Assembly (NCBI GenBank): GCA_944474755.1
Contig: OX104122.1
Location: 20,547,714 to 20,611,713 of the forward strand
From: Limnoperna fortunei
Taxonomy: Eukaryota; Mollusca; Bivalvia; Mytilida; Modiolidae
Length of the DNA: 64,000 nucleotides
Reading direction: 5' to 3'
Shown piece by piece: positions 37,680 through 49,199 of this stretch (positions within the stretch are counted from its first letter, which is position 1; each line of letters starts with the position of its first letter). The translations under genes were made by a program, and so were the position numbers. A model generated the notes under the pieces. The model saw only the letters and a list, made by a program, of their open reading frames with translations. It was not told the origin of the DNA and searched no databases.

Positions 37680-38225
37680 TCTTTGAAGATGAGTAACAAT
37701 CGCCATCCAGCTTGTTTATACAAATTCTGAAGCAATAAATAGGAATTTGAAAGATATTCCAAACAATAATTTTACAAAATTGATTGATTGATTGATTAGA
37801 TGTCTGCTTTACGTCCAGCGAGCAGTATTGCAGATATATTCAGGACGGGAACAAGTTAACAAACAATAAATCAACGGAAAATGGGGGCGGGATGGGTCAC
37901 AGGGAATACAATTTTTACTGCCACTGGAAAATTTAGCCTTTTGTAGCGGCTACTCTTTTTCGAAATCTACAAAAGGGGTCTTTATCGTGCAAGGAGCGTG
38001 GCACTCTTCAAACACGTTACCCACTAAGGTCCGCGGTCAGGCTTTCCGTATTATGACCTGACAACCCCCCCAACGATAGGGTCTCCCCTATCCGCCACTC
38101 GGGGACGCGCCGGGCTGCTCTGTGGGTCGAGCACTGGGAAACCTCCCAGTATGATCCCAGTTACAAAATTGAAATATTCGAAAATTCAAAAGGCATTCTT
38201 TTAGTACAGAGTTTGCTGAGGCAAA
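37680..38225 (+). pseudogene. Fourth partial copy of the PAN-like exon, split by a repeat
   Basis: 37680-37780 and 38161-38225 together match the 5' part of the exons at 23.66 and 39.70 kb. They are separated by a repeat insertion at about 37781-38160. Sequence 38260-38530 is again related to 43250-43500, so this stretch has been duplicated more than once. Confidence 0.5.
37781..38160 (+). mobile_element. R2 repeat insertion with target-site duplication
   Basis: 'ttacaaaattga' occurs just before (37771) and just after (38161) the element. The element starts with TTGA repeats and ends 'cccagtatgatcccag'. Uninterrupted relatives of the target are present at 23.7 and 39.8 kb. Confidence 0.7.
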
Positions 38226-38719
38226 ACATTTACTACCGTTCGTCCTGTATTGCTGCAGTATCATTAAATTATGACATCATAGAAAGTGCTTTGATATTAT
38301 ATGTACACACGTGCGAATTGATGTTCAAATTGACAAAAATGTGTGTTATATTGTCTTTTAATGGAAAACAAATATTCTGGAAAAATCTTATTTTATTACT
38401 TTATTTTATTTTGGTAAAAACATTTTCAGTTATTAAGTTATCCCTTTTTAATATAATAATAAAAACTGTTAGAGAGATCAAAAGATGGAATAATTTTTTC
38501 TTGCGACATAACATATTTTCCTTCAATTAGTGTGATTTTTTTTAAATGTTAAATTACACATATAAAATTTTTCAGATTGAGTTCATTCTAGTGTTTAAAT
38601 TTATTTATAATTATTTATAACAAATGATATTGACTCTATCAATTAATAACACAAGTAACAATCATTGTACTCCGAAATAGATATTTAATTAATTGAGTTA
38701 GAACTTTTTAACATGTTAT

Positions 38720-38880
38720 TTAATTAGTTTGTTTGAATGACATTTCGATGTCAGCAATTTTTAGTTTTAACATAATTTGAGGGAAGGAAGCTGGAATACC
38801 AGTTTTCAATTTGGATTACAATGTCCGACTCGAACTCTCAATCTCTCTCCTGACTGTTGACTCTCTTGACATAGAATTAT
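38720..38880 (-). mobile_element. SINE remnant
   Basis: Minus-strand body with 'tttgtttgaatgacatttcg' as the inverted tail and a decayed B box near 38830. Confidence 0.4.
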
Positions 38881-39675
38881 AGAACTTGACTTTCGTGGAT
38901 AGCTCAGAACATTTTTGTAACATGTTTGGTTCAATCACTTGTCGTTATTTAAACGGATGTTTTCATTTTAAATTCTGAAAATGAATTTATACAAATATTC
39001 CCAATTATGGTTTGTTATAAAGCGTTATATATTTTATTTAAGCCAACCTAAATATTGTTAATTCACTTCACAAACAACGTGTTAATAGTTGCATTTGTTG
39101 TGGGTTTTTTTATGTTTTTCGTTATAGGCGTGGGAAATTGTGTCCATTTTTTCTACCATTGCTGGAAAATTGTGATAATAGCTGTGCACTTGTTATTCAA
39201 CATACACAAAGGTTTACAAAGTGCAGCTTTTTTATTCTTGTATTAAAGGGAAATAAAAGTAAATATGCTTTTCGATTCTTGTATTTTTTTATATGTTCAT
39301 ATATTTGCTTTTACTTAGCACTGTATGATTTATTCTAAAAATATATAATACAATCCGTGGATGAATAACATTAAAAGAGGTAAGGATTCTATACAACGAA
39401 TATTTGTATTAACCAAATATGCATTTTTAGATTTTTAATGCTTAATACCATTTCCAAAACTTATCTATTATAAACGCTTCATTTTGAAATCGAAAATCCG
39501 GACTACGTGATACAAACATTTTAAAATATTATCTTTAACTATGCAAGTTTAATTTAGCATCACTTTTAACAGAATTCGTTCAGAGGTTCTTGAGTTTAAA
39601 TAAACATCCTTTTCTACAGTATTTGATTATGTGACGTTGACCATTATATAAAATAAAATAATTTTTGGCTTTCAG

Positions 39676-42110
39676 ATAAATCCTACAGGATGAAGTTCAA
39701 AAGGAATTCCAATCGTAATCCAGCTTATTTTTTAAAATTGTGTAGCACTATTAAGAAGTTTGAAAGCTTTTCAAAACAAGAATTTTACAAATTAAAAAAT
39801 ATTAGAAAATACCAAAGACGCTCTTTTAGAACAGAATTGGCCTAGTTGTAATATATTCTGTTTGAAAACAAGATCATGTTTATCCTACAGCTACAATTCC
39901 ATAACAGGGACGTGTTTGCTTTGGGATAAAGATTTTATAGATGTTTCAACCACAAACGTAACAAGCGAAAATGGATGGATGTATTATTACGCTGTCAAAG
40001 GTTGGTACAAAATTAAATCCTCAAAAAAAACACATAAATTATTCCTAAGATCTTTGTAGATATGTTATCGTTTATATTGTTTTTTCCTATTAATTTAAAA
40101 TTGTAAATGTATATTGTTTTTGCATTATTGTTAAGACCATCAATTAAAACATTTTTTAAATTAAATATTTAATTGAGTAGGTACTTACTTGTTTCTTGAC
40201 GACAAATGTTTTTAAATGAACAGGAAAAATACAAACTTATGTATACCTGTTAAGCGCACATTGAAGTGCTTTTTTCTCTTATGTTATGTTTTTGGTCACT
40301 TGATTTAAAAACAAACACATTTAATTATGTCAATACACTGGTACATCATTAAGGCATCAACCACGATAACGAACATGAGTCAAGTGATTTTAAAACATAA
40401 ACTAATTGTGACAATTAACAACTCGTTCCTAAAAGTGCGTTCCTTTATTTTTATTTAATTTACACACGGAGATACCATAACATGCAACTAGGTGTGTATT
40501 ACTTTTTCAGATTGTGATATAACTGAGAAAACGTGTTCCGCAAACAGCGGATTTATGAATGAACCAGAAACATGATTTTGCTATCAATACTTGGCAACGA
40601 AATATTTGTATAATGAAACTGTCAGTGCATTTAAAGTTAAGAACTCCTATCCAGCTAAAATTAACAGATGTCTAATACAGCGTAAAATGAAGGAATTTCT
40701 AGGTAAATAAATTTATGTTTATTAGTGAAAAGATGTTGTTATTTATATTGCACCTATCTAAGTCACAGGAGAAGTCTTTTAAAAGTAAAGTCACTGATTT
40801 CTCGGTTAGGTAATGCAAGGACATTATATCATAACTACAACGACTCGCGTTACATGTATATATTTATTACATCTTTATATATATTGCTTGAAGATTGCTT
40901 AAAGCGGGGTTAAACCCCTTCACGCAAACAATCAATTTATTTTACATTTGTTGTCCAACTATAAGTAGTAGGTGGTAAGCCGTTTTGTTCATTTTTTTTA
41001 TTATTTCAAATAAATCATAACCTGGAATACATCTGATTATTATAATTTATTAAATTGTATGACACTTCAAAGTTAAATTTGAAGAACAACTTAAGGATTT
41101 GAAGAAAATTATTAAACTGTGTCCAGATTGTTAAAGTTTTTTCTATGTATTTCATTAAACTTTCTTTTGAAGCGACTAAATTGTTATTTTAATGAAATGT
41201 CTTCTTCAGATAAGGAAAATGTACCCCAAGTCTATGTTTATTTTGGGGAACCCTTATATAGATCGTTTTACTAAGATAGCTTCATTGAACATGCCGCCGC
41301 TTGCTAAATAAAGGTAATAACAAAAAAGCGAACGACAACGAAACTGTCAAAACAGACAATCCACAAATCAAAGTCTGAGGAACCGACAACAACTCCAGAA
41401 CCAACATTCATAAATATAGTAACTACAGCAATGGTCCTGACTTGGTACAGGCATTTTTAAAAGAAAGAAATGCTGGGTTAAACCAGGTTTTATGGCGTGC
41501 CTAACCTCCCGCTTGTAATACTGTAGTATTTAAATTTGTTATTTGATTTAAAGGGATGGGTATCATAAACCACTTGTCACTAATAGATGTGTCCAAAAAT
41601 CATCGTAGCACATTCACTATACACTGAATACCAAAATTGGGAACTATCGGTAACCATATTTTCAAAAGATATATTTTTCGACAAAGAAGTGGTATCTATA
41701 GCAATCCTTATTAAATGCGTGGACGATTCGTTTTTTCTCATTTATTTAGACTTATTTTGACAAACAATTTCTAAAAACGTGCCACTGTAATCCGGTCGAA
41801 GCTCAGATTTGTGCACTCATCGAATTTAAAATGTAGACATTTATGAAAACCCACTATAAATGATTTTTTTTAATCCAGATACTGTCATCGACGGAGAGGT
41901 AAGAATTCAAAGAGAGCTGGATAATATTTCTGACATCTGGAAATACAGAGATGGATAAGAAATAACATATTTTAACTGGAATAAGGTTGGCGGCCAACCG
42001 GATCATAAAAAAAAATGAATTATACATTATCATTCGAAAAACACAGGGATATCGCTGGCATGATGTCAAGATACACGAGCGATATGCTGCAATATGCCAA
42101 ATGACAAATG
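39676..42110 (+). pseudogene. PAN/apple-like plus CTLD gene remnant, unit C (best preserved)
   Basis: The PAN-like exon ends at 40000 and is open over its last 180 bases: NWPSCNIFCLKTRSC, SYSYNSITGTCLLWDKDF, ENGWMYYYAVKG. 40511-40702 is a CTLD start (DCDITEKTC, CYQYLATKYLYNETVSA) with an in-frame stop before CYQY. 41879-about 42110 is a CTLD end (DIWKYRDG, stop, EITYFNWNKVGGQPDH, then in another frame GYRWHDV and AAICQM). QPD at the sugar-contact position is the galactose-type motif in known CTLDs. A dispersed repeat at 41310-41705 sits in the last intron. Confidence 0.68.
41310..41705 (+). repeat. Dispersed repeat family R1
   Basis: 'gaaactgtcaaaacagacaa' to 'tggtatctatagcaa'. Same layout as 19279-19660; lies in the last intron of the PAN-CTLD remnant. 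Confidence 0.6.
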
Positions 42111-43679
42111 TGTTGACAATTTGTTTATTGTTGGTTGACTTTTTAATTTTATGTTTTCAAAAAAAGTATTCTAGTATAATTGTATTCATCTGTCACTATT
42201 CAGTTACAACATTATCTACATATTTCAGAATGACATTTATTAGCTACGTAGAATTATTGTACATATACGCAAAATATTGTTTTGAATTAGTAATTTACAA
42301 ACTTGTAATAGAATCATGTATACGTACTAATATGTGTACATGTGTTATTGTTTTTTTATTTTTTGACGTTTTTTTAGATTATTGATACATTTAAAAAAAA
42401 ATGAAAACTGTAGCGATTAACTATAACTACATCATCGTTACTGAGTCAATATGCAATAAATAAAAACCTATGGGTGATTTTACATTTTTGAATATGACAA
42501 TAATCGCAAATTTGATGTATAACGGTAGTAAATGTGTAACAGTCACAGGTTTCTGGATTGAATACACTACATACAGTACGCCAATGAATACATATGCTGT
42601 GTTTTGATTGGATCAATAGTCAACAACTTTGTTTATCTTACTAAACTTCTGCATGAATTAAGTTTTTAAAATTGTAAAATATTTCTCAGATATGAGATGG
42701 GTACTTTATTATAGTAGTTAAGATTTCCATCTATTTGTATGTAAATATGTTTTATTATTTTGAATTTGTGTTTTTGTCATTCAAGTAATTAATGACATTT
42801 TCAATTCGATGCTGAGTTTCTTATTCCCTCCCATCAAACAGAGCAAAGCCTGTGTTGACAAAGATATGTCTCAGATATTGCGAGATGAAACTTTGATCAT
42901 TTTGTAAACATTAAGAAACTGCGTGTACAAGTGGGATTGTATCACAGTGTTAACACCAGTCTAGTAAAAAAGGGAATAGGTAACCGATTTATATGACATA
43001 TTTTTCAATGTTGAATGAGCGTTTATAATTTTCCTAGCATTGGTAAATGCTGATCAATGTTATAAAGTCTGCAATCACATAAATGTTAGTATTTTCTGCT
43101 AAGGCAAAAACATTAACATCCGTTCTATCTTTAATGCTACAATATGATAAATAACAAAGGCAAAACAGATTAATTTTTTGAAATTTTAGTTGTTGTATTG
43201 TGCTAGTTTTTAATAATAAAAATATTATTATAATAAAATTGTATCGATGTCAGTGTTAAATTATGAATTCATCGAAACTGCTTCGACATATGACTCTATT
43301 AAATTTAGAAACTAACAATATGTGTGGTAATGTATTGTTTATCAATGTAGTACGTGTTATTATTGTATTTTCATTACTTTTGTTATTTTAGTAAAGATAT
43401 TTTAAATTATAAAGTTAATCTTTAATATAAAGAGATCATGAGAATGGAAAAAATGTTTCGTTGGCGTAATATATTACTCAGAGGGAAAAGGGTATGCAAT
43501 GAGTTTTTGTTATCAATGTTAAATTACACAAATTAAATTTTTGAATTTATTATTTTTCAATTTATTCATAAGCATTTACTACAAAATATATTTTCTCTAT
43601 TGAGAGAAAACTCATGTGACAAGTATAGTATTCCAAATTAGATGCGTTGTATTTAATTCATTAAGATGGAACTCTTTAA

Positions 43680-44065
43680 CTTTTTATACCCCACCACACA
43701 TTATTATGTTTTACCCTCCGTATGGATATGAGTGTCCTTCCGTCCATCTGTCGTCCGTGCCTTGGTGGTTTCCAGATGATAATTTGAAAACGTATGAACA
43801 GATTTTGTTTTAACCTTGCACAGCTGTTCAGTACTATAAAATGAAGATCAAGTTCAACAGCTCAATCCAATTTGTAGTTTTTTACTTAGGCTAATTAAAA
43901 AATGTTTGGTCATCAGTAAGTGGTTTCTATATGGTAACTTGAAAATGCGTCAACAGAGTTTGTTTAAACTTTGCACAGTGCTATACAATGAAGATCAAGT
44001 TTTATTTCCGGTACAATTTAATTTGTAGTTTTTGGGTTGTGCTAATTTGAAATTTTTTTATAGGC
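43680..44065 (+). repeat. Two tandem copies of a dispersed repeat
   Basis: 'aacttgcacag-tgttcagta' and 'atgaagatcaagttc' occur at about 43815-43865 and 43970-44000, each preceded by 'ggtttc-atgataatttgaaaa-cg'. Such 'gtccgtcc... heart of at-rich' repeats are common in invertebrate genomes; family not identified. Confidence 0.5.
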
Positions 44066-44129
44066 TCAAGGTCTAAGCAAAAAGTGTCTTCTGAGATTGG
44101 TATCATGATCAGCTGTTCCTATACGCTGA

Positions 44130-44222
44130 TTTGAATTCAGTAAAATGTGTTCATGAATATTACAAACAATGCAACTTGGTCGCGTAGCATTTAATGTCCC
44201 AATAAATGCCCTATTTTATTTG
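44130..44222 (+). repeat. Dispersed repeat shared with 2025-2110
   Basis: 'gttcatgaatattacaaaca' and 'gcatttaatgtcccaataaa' match 'gttcatgaaaattacaacac' and 'tcatttaatgccccaattcg' at 2035-2090. Confidence 0.55.
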
Positions 44223-44439
44223 TTGTTTGAATAAGGGTTCACTGTCAGCAATTCTCAGCTTACATAATTTTTTCAATAACAAGTAAATGATTTGCAGCAA
44301 TATGCAAGATGACAAATGTGTGTTTATTATTTGCTAATTTTTTTGTGTATTTCATTATATATGACATATATGTTCAACAATTGCTTCCATCATCTTGACT
44401 AAGGAGACAGTGTTAATACCGTATTTTGAGGGATTTAAC

Positions 44440-44540
44440 GTCTAATCTGGTGTACTACCCTAGTAACATCTGAACGCTAAGATAAAGCTACAAAGATTGC
44501 TGAATGTGACGTTAAACCCCATTAAAACAAAAATACCTCA
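44440..44540 (+). mobile_element. SINE 3' remnant
   Basis: 'attgctgaatgtgacgttaa' followed by 'accccattaaaac' matches the SINE tail. Confidence 0.45.
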
Positions 44541-45231
44541 AAATACTCGGGGCGATACCTTACAGCTGTATTAAAATTTTGAAAACTTTACATGTCTAAT
44601 TTAACATTTGGTTGTCTACTACCGGTGGCTGAATAAGCGATACACGCAACGAAGTACATATAAAATAGTTTTTTCCAATTAATTGAATTGTTCTTGAAGT
44701 TTTATTTGTGGTCTGATTTTGCAGGTACTTAAAAACACGTAGTTGTATGCGCTTAAGGGAATGTAATATATTAATGGTAAGTACTTAATACATGTGATTT
44801 CTGGAAATATGGGTTTCTCAAAGCATTCTGTTGCTTTCCTACAAGAGAAATAATACGCTGAGTTATAATAGCCAATTTTGTTTCGAACTGCCATGTTACG
44901 TTCAGCTGGAACAATTAAGATTTAGTTGTTTTTTTCACAACTTTTCAAACCAGCTGTTCAAAGGGTACACAACGTATCATTTGATATTTTGCTATTGAGG
45001 GGACTAGGAGCATTCAGAATAGGCACTGCGAGATTAAAATATTTGTTTACCGCTGAGTTAATATCTTCCAAAATCAAAAGCTGATCATCGTTACAACTCA
45101 GGAACCGTAATACAGAGCCAAATGCCGAATGGTGAGTTGTTAAAGAGCTAACGTTATTAAGATCTTTGTGTAAACGTATTGTATTTTAACGTGCATAACT
45201 TTATTTTGTATCTATAACGTGCTTTTTGTCC

Positions 45232-45310
45232 GTTATATGAATACTTAGTTAATAAAAACTCCATATTTTGCCGACGTTTCGACGACCACTGCCGTCTTTA
45301 TTCAAGGCAT
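45232..45310 (-). repeat. Penelope-like element motif (possible decayed hammerhead)
   Basis: The minus strand reads 'aaagacggcagtggtcgtcg' then 'aaacgtcggc'. This resembles a motif I recall from Penelope-like retroelements, where a CTGATGA..GAAAC hammerhead core occurs. The GAAAC half is present; the CTGATGA half is degraded to 'ttgaata'. No reverse transcriptase was found beside it. Confidence 0.35.
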
Positions 45311-46034
45311 ATATACAAATGACAAGAATATGTATATGTGAAGTCAATAACAACAACAACAACGTTATAATACAATGACGTCATAAATATACAGAATCCT
45401 AAGTCTATCAATTTTTATAAACGTCTCGAGCTAATACACATGTTTTACCTACTAATTTAAGATACAGAATATTGGATACATACTCAACACGAAACAAGAA
45501 CAAAAATGTAAGTAACTGGAGCCCATTGGTGTACTGCTTCTTTATAGACACAGGCTTTTTTCGAAAAGCGTGGTATATGTATGTACACACTGATATTACA
45601 CTGCCATCATCAATATTTACTAAATCAGATTCTAAAACCAATATAATAATCAACAAGTTATCTCGTCATAACGAGAGGTTCCTACAACCTATGTCCTATG
45701 CGAAAAATTGTACATCAGACGCGGTTAGCTGTAGTTACGTGAAAAAAATTTAATTTGCTTTGTAAGCTGAGGTTTGATTGGTCAATTCAAATCGAGCAAC
45801 CTATATTATAAGATATAACTTGCATAACTTATGACCTATTCTTACGCCGTTAAAATTAAAGTAGTTCCTTGACGTCATCGACGTTTTTAAAATAAAAATT
45901 ATAGTTAAAATTAAATTATAAGGAATAATTCAAATTTCTGAACAGGTTATTCGATATAATATGGTTTGGATCTGGCATTGAGAGTATCAGATCGTCTTTA
46001 AGAAAGAATTGAATTAAATCTACATCAAGAAGGT

Positions 46035-46350
46035 TATAATAAAATACCGAACACCGAGGAACTGTCAAAACAGATAATTTCGTGTCAAGTCTGAGAAACC
46101 GGCAAATTCCAGAACCGACCACTAAAAATATAGTAAGTGCAGCAATAGCCCTGAATTGGTACTTGTATTTCAAAAGATGGTGGGTTAAACCAGGTTTTAT
46201 GGCATGCTAAAACTCCTGCCTCTCGGTTAAAAAAAACGTAAATAATCTATACATGTACCACTAGTCAGTAATAGGTGCTCGATAACAATCATCGTAGCAC
46301 ATTCACTTTACGCTGAAATCAAAATTTGAAGTGGTATCTAGAAAAACTTA
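46035..46350 (+). repeat. Dispersed repeat family R1, 3' shortened
   Basis: 'ccgaggaactgtcaaaacag' to 'aaatttgaagtggtatct'. It overlaps an 85-aa antisense open frame that I regard as chance. Confidence 0.55.
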
Positions 46351-46469
46351 TTAAAGGCGCGGACGAGTCTATTTTCCTGTAACCTTGGTTTGTACGTTTA
46401 TCACAAACGAAGAAATAGTTGACGTTTCTAACAATCAGTATACTCGCTGCATACATGTTTAATTAAGAA

Positions 46470-46975
46470 ATATAACCGTTTGTATGAGAAGCTGGAATAA
46501 TGCTGTTTTAGTGAGGAAAATCTTTCATAAGTACATGTAAGTCCTAGAATATCTGTTTTCAATGCAGACTTTTTGGAATACAAATCCGTTACAGAACAAG
46601 ATTGCCATACAATAAAAAACAGAACGAAGACTCCAATTTAACCAGTTTTTTTCAGTAAACCATTTCTAGTAAGTGTTGCACAGTATCTTTACACGTATAT
46701 CAACAACGTTTGTAAAAGTAAAAATAACAAGGAAAAATACACCAAAGAAAAACTTACCACACAAAAGGTAGGGCACATTCCATTCATAAATTTCAGGAAA
46801 ACTTAATGTCCAGGATATGAATCTCGCTTTCAGCAATTGTGCTGATCTGACTAACGGGATTATACAGAGAGCGCTGAGAATCACAATACACAACGCCGAG
46901 ACAGCAACAAAAACAAAAAACTACTTTCTTTTATCTCACGTAATGTAGTGTTGTTTATATTGTTTTACTTACGTG
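46470..46975 (-). pseudogene. Truncated GPCR pseudogene
   Basis: Homologous to 53142-54083. The first membrane helix region (VRSAQLLKARF) joins almost directly to sequence matching PEIYEWNVPYL, so most of helix 2 is missing. Further downstream the frame shifts near the ERY region and homology ends near 46470 after helix 4/loop 2. It shows Lys where the 53-kb copy has a stop. Confidence 0.75.
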
Positions 46976-47337
46976 TGCTAATTAACGTACACAAACACGT
47001 ATAAATATTTTTCTAAATGCCAAAGCGTAGGCATCAAATTACAGTGATTGCAATCAACTTATTTTCATGATAATTATTTTACTAACGTGTTACCTCAGGA
47101 GATGGTACAAAAGCTGACAAAAACATACATTTAAATTAGTTGAAGGAAACCAGATTAACACAAAACCAATGTAATAACGTGTATTTGATATGAGAATGGA
47201 AAGAAAAGATGGTATAACACGTAAGACAATATACCGGAAATCAACTAAAACCAACATACAAAATAAAAGAAATAATAGGCCAGAACAAAGTAACTACAAA
47301 ATTATCAATTATATCTCAAAACTATATCCGAAAACTA

Positions 47338-47527
47338 GGAGTGGCAATGCTAAAGAAGAGTTGAGTTACACTGTTGAGTTAACTGAGGCAATGCTCCAGG
47401 AGAGTTACACTGTTAGTGAACTCAGGCACTGCTCCAGGAGTTTTATATTGTTGAGTGAACACTGGCAATGCTCCAGCAGAGTTACATTTTTGAGTAATGG
47501 CACTGCACCAGTTCAGTTACATTGTTA
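47338..47527. repeat. About 39-bp minisatellite, roughly five units
   Basis: 'ggcaatgctccaggagagtt' followed by 'acactgttgagt-aactc'. It lies about 370 bp upstream of the truncated GPCR. A 112-codon frame crossing it is an artefact. Confidence 0.75.
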
Positions 47528-47639
47528 AATATGTCAAAATTGGATACCTACATTATTTCTATTCATTGTCAATAAAAATAGAGACTGACAATTAGCATTA
47601 AATATTTTAAACCATGTAAACTGAAGAAATATAAATCTG

Positions 47640-49170
47640 TGAATAAGTTATATATTAAATGCATGGTAAAAGAAATTTCTGCATGTTTCAATAAAAACAA
47701 TCTATAATTGTTTTTGGTTTAGTTTTATGTTTGTTAAAAATATTTTTTAAAAGGGGTTTAAATTGTAAGGAATTATATTTACTAATTAAATAGCTTTTGC
47801 ACAAAATGCAGCCGTTCATAGACAACCAACATAAGTTCTAAACAACATTAGCCAAACTAATAAAATAACTTCAACTTTTGTTAGAATTATGATGTCTTGT
47901 TAGAACAATTCATGTTTGGCGAACTTTTAAACTGTATTTATCCCAATGAGCCTGAAATTAAAGACACAAATGGCTTTTATTACTTTTTTGTTAGAATTAT
48001 TAATGCTGATAGACAAAAATTATATTAGAAATGAACTTGATCTCAATCCAGTGCAAGGAATTTGAACTGAAACATTATATACTTAATGAACAATTTCAGA
48101 ATAATGAATTTGATCCCCCGCATTTCAATATTTGGGATGGGATGCCGATCCTCTCGCTTCCGTTACTGTACTATGTGAGTTAATTTATTGATGAAATGGT
48201 TGAATATCATACACCACTGGTCAGTAATACGTGTATCTAATGATCATCGAAGCACCAGCACAATCACTATGTATTGAATTAAAAAATTGGGAAAAACATA
48301 TGCATTCATATTTTAAAACGAGATACAATATTTTTAAACAAGGAAATAGTATCTTTGGCAAAATTAATAAAAAATAGTCTTCTTGGAGCTTGATTTGTGG
48401 AATTATTGCTTTGAGATTACCTTCGGTGTTGATGCCTATAGACTTAAACAACAAGTAGTATTCCTTATTCCAGGTGCAAATGAACTTTATCTCAACCCTG
48501 TACAATAATTCTTAATTGAAATATTATATACTCGATAAACAAGTTCAGAGTAAAGAATTTAATCTTAATCAGTTGGTTTCGATACTTTAATTAAAACTGA
48601 AAATATAGCCTTGAATTGTTTATCATCTTAGTAAAATGAAGGACGAAGTTAAAGTGCTATAATGACAATCGCTGGAGATTTTATTATGTTTAGACTTTTA
48701 TGGTACTATTACGAATTTCAGAATTCATTAGCCTTGCAATTTGATTTTGTCTTTTACATGTAGAAACTAATAATACTAATGCCAACAAAACTGCCCCCCC
48801 AACAAAACCCTAGTCGAGTTTAATAATCATATATTAAAAGTTTATTGCACAATTTGAGGTCAGCCCCAACATACTTGTACTCACAAATGAAAAATTGAAA
48901 TAGACAAATGATTGCATCGAATGGCAAGTTTTGATTTAGTTATCAATTTTTAAGGGTTACAATAAATTTCCTTGTTACATGCTTTGTTCATGTTGTACTA
49001 GTTTGTTTGTTGATATTCAATCATTTATAAATTGGTCATTTGATTTAATTTAAAAATTGAGCACAATACCGCCGTGCAGTCTCTGTTTTCCTGCTTATAA
49101 TGATGATTATGTACATGTATGAGACAAACTGAATTAGTTTAAAAATCGTAAGGCTTGAAAATTCAGACAG
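47640..49170. repeat. Segmental duplication, copy D1
   Basis: Matches D2 (54950-58020, interrupted) and D3 (58380-60800): 'ttgcacaaaatgcagccgtt', 'gatactttaattaaaactga', 'tgtacatgtatgagacaaac'. No gene seen inside. Confidence 0.7.
48125..48370 (+). repeat. Dispersed repeat family R1, 5' truncated
   Basis: Begins near 'ttccgttactgtactatgtg' and runs to 'agtatctttggcaa'. It lies inside a segmental duplication. Confidence 0.5.
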
Positions 49171-49199
49171 ATTTTACCTACGGTCCGTAGATCTGGGTA

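Noticed and set aside
41987..42385. 132-codon frame as a separate gene
   Set aside because: Its first third is a frame of the CTLD end exon (GYRWHDV, AAICQM); the rest is hydrophobic A/T-rich read-through.
47190..47528. 112-codon open frame
   Set aside because: Its second half is the 39-bp minisatellite read through; the repeat changes frame elsewhere in the array.
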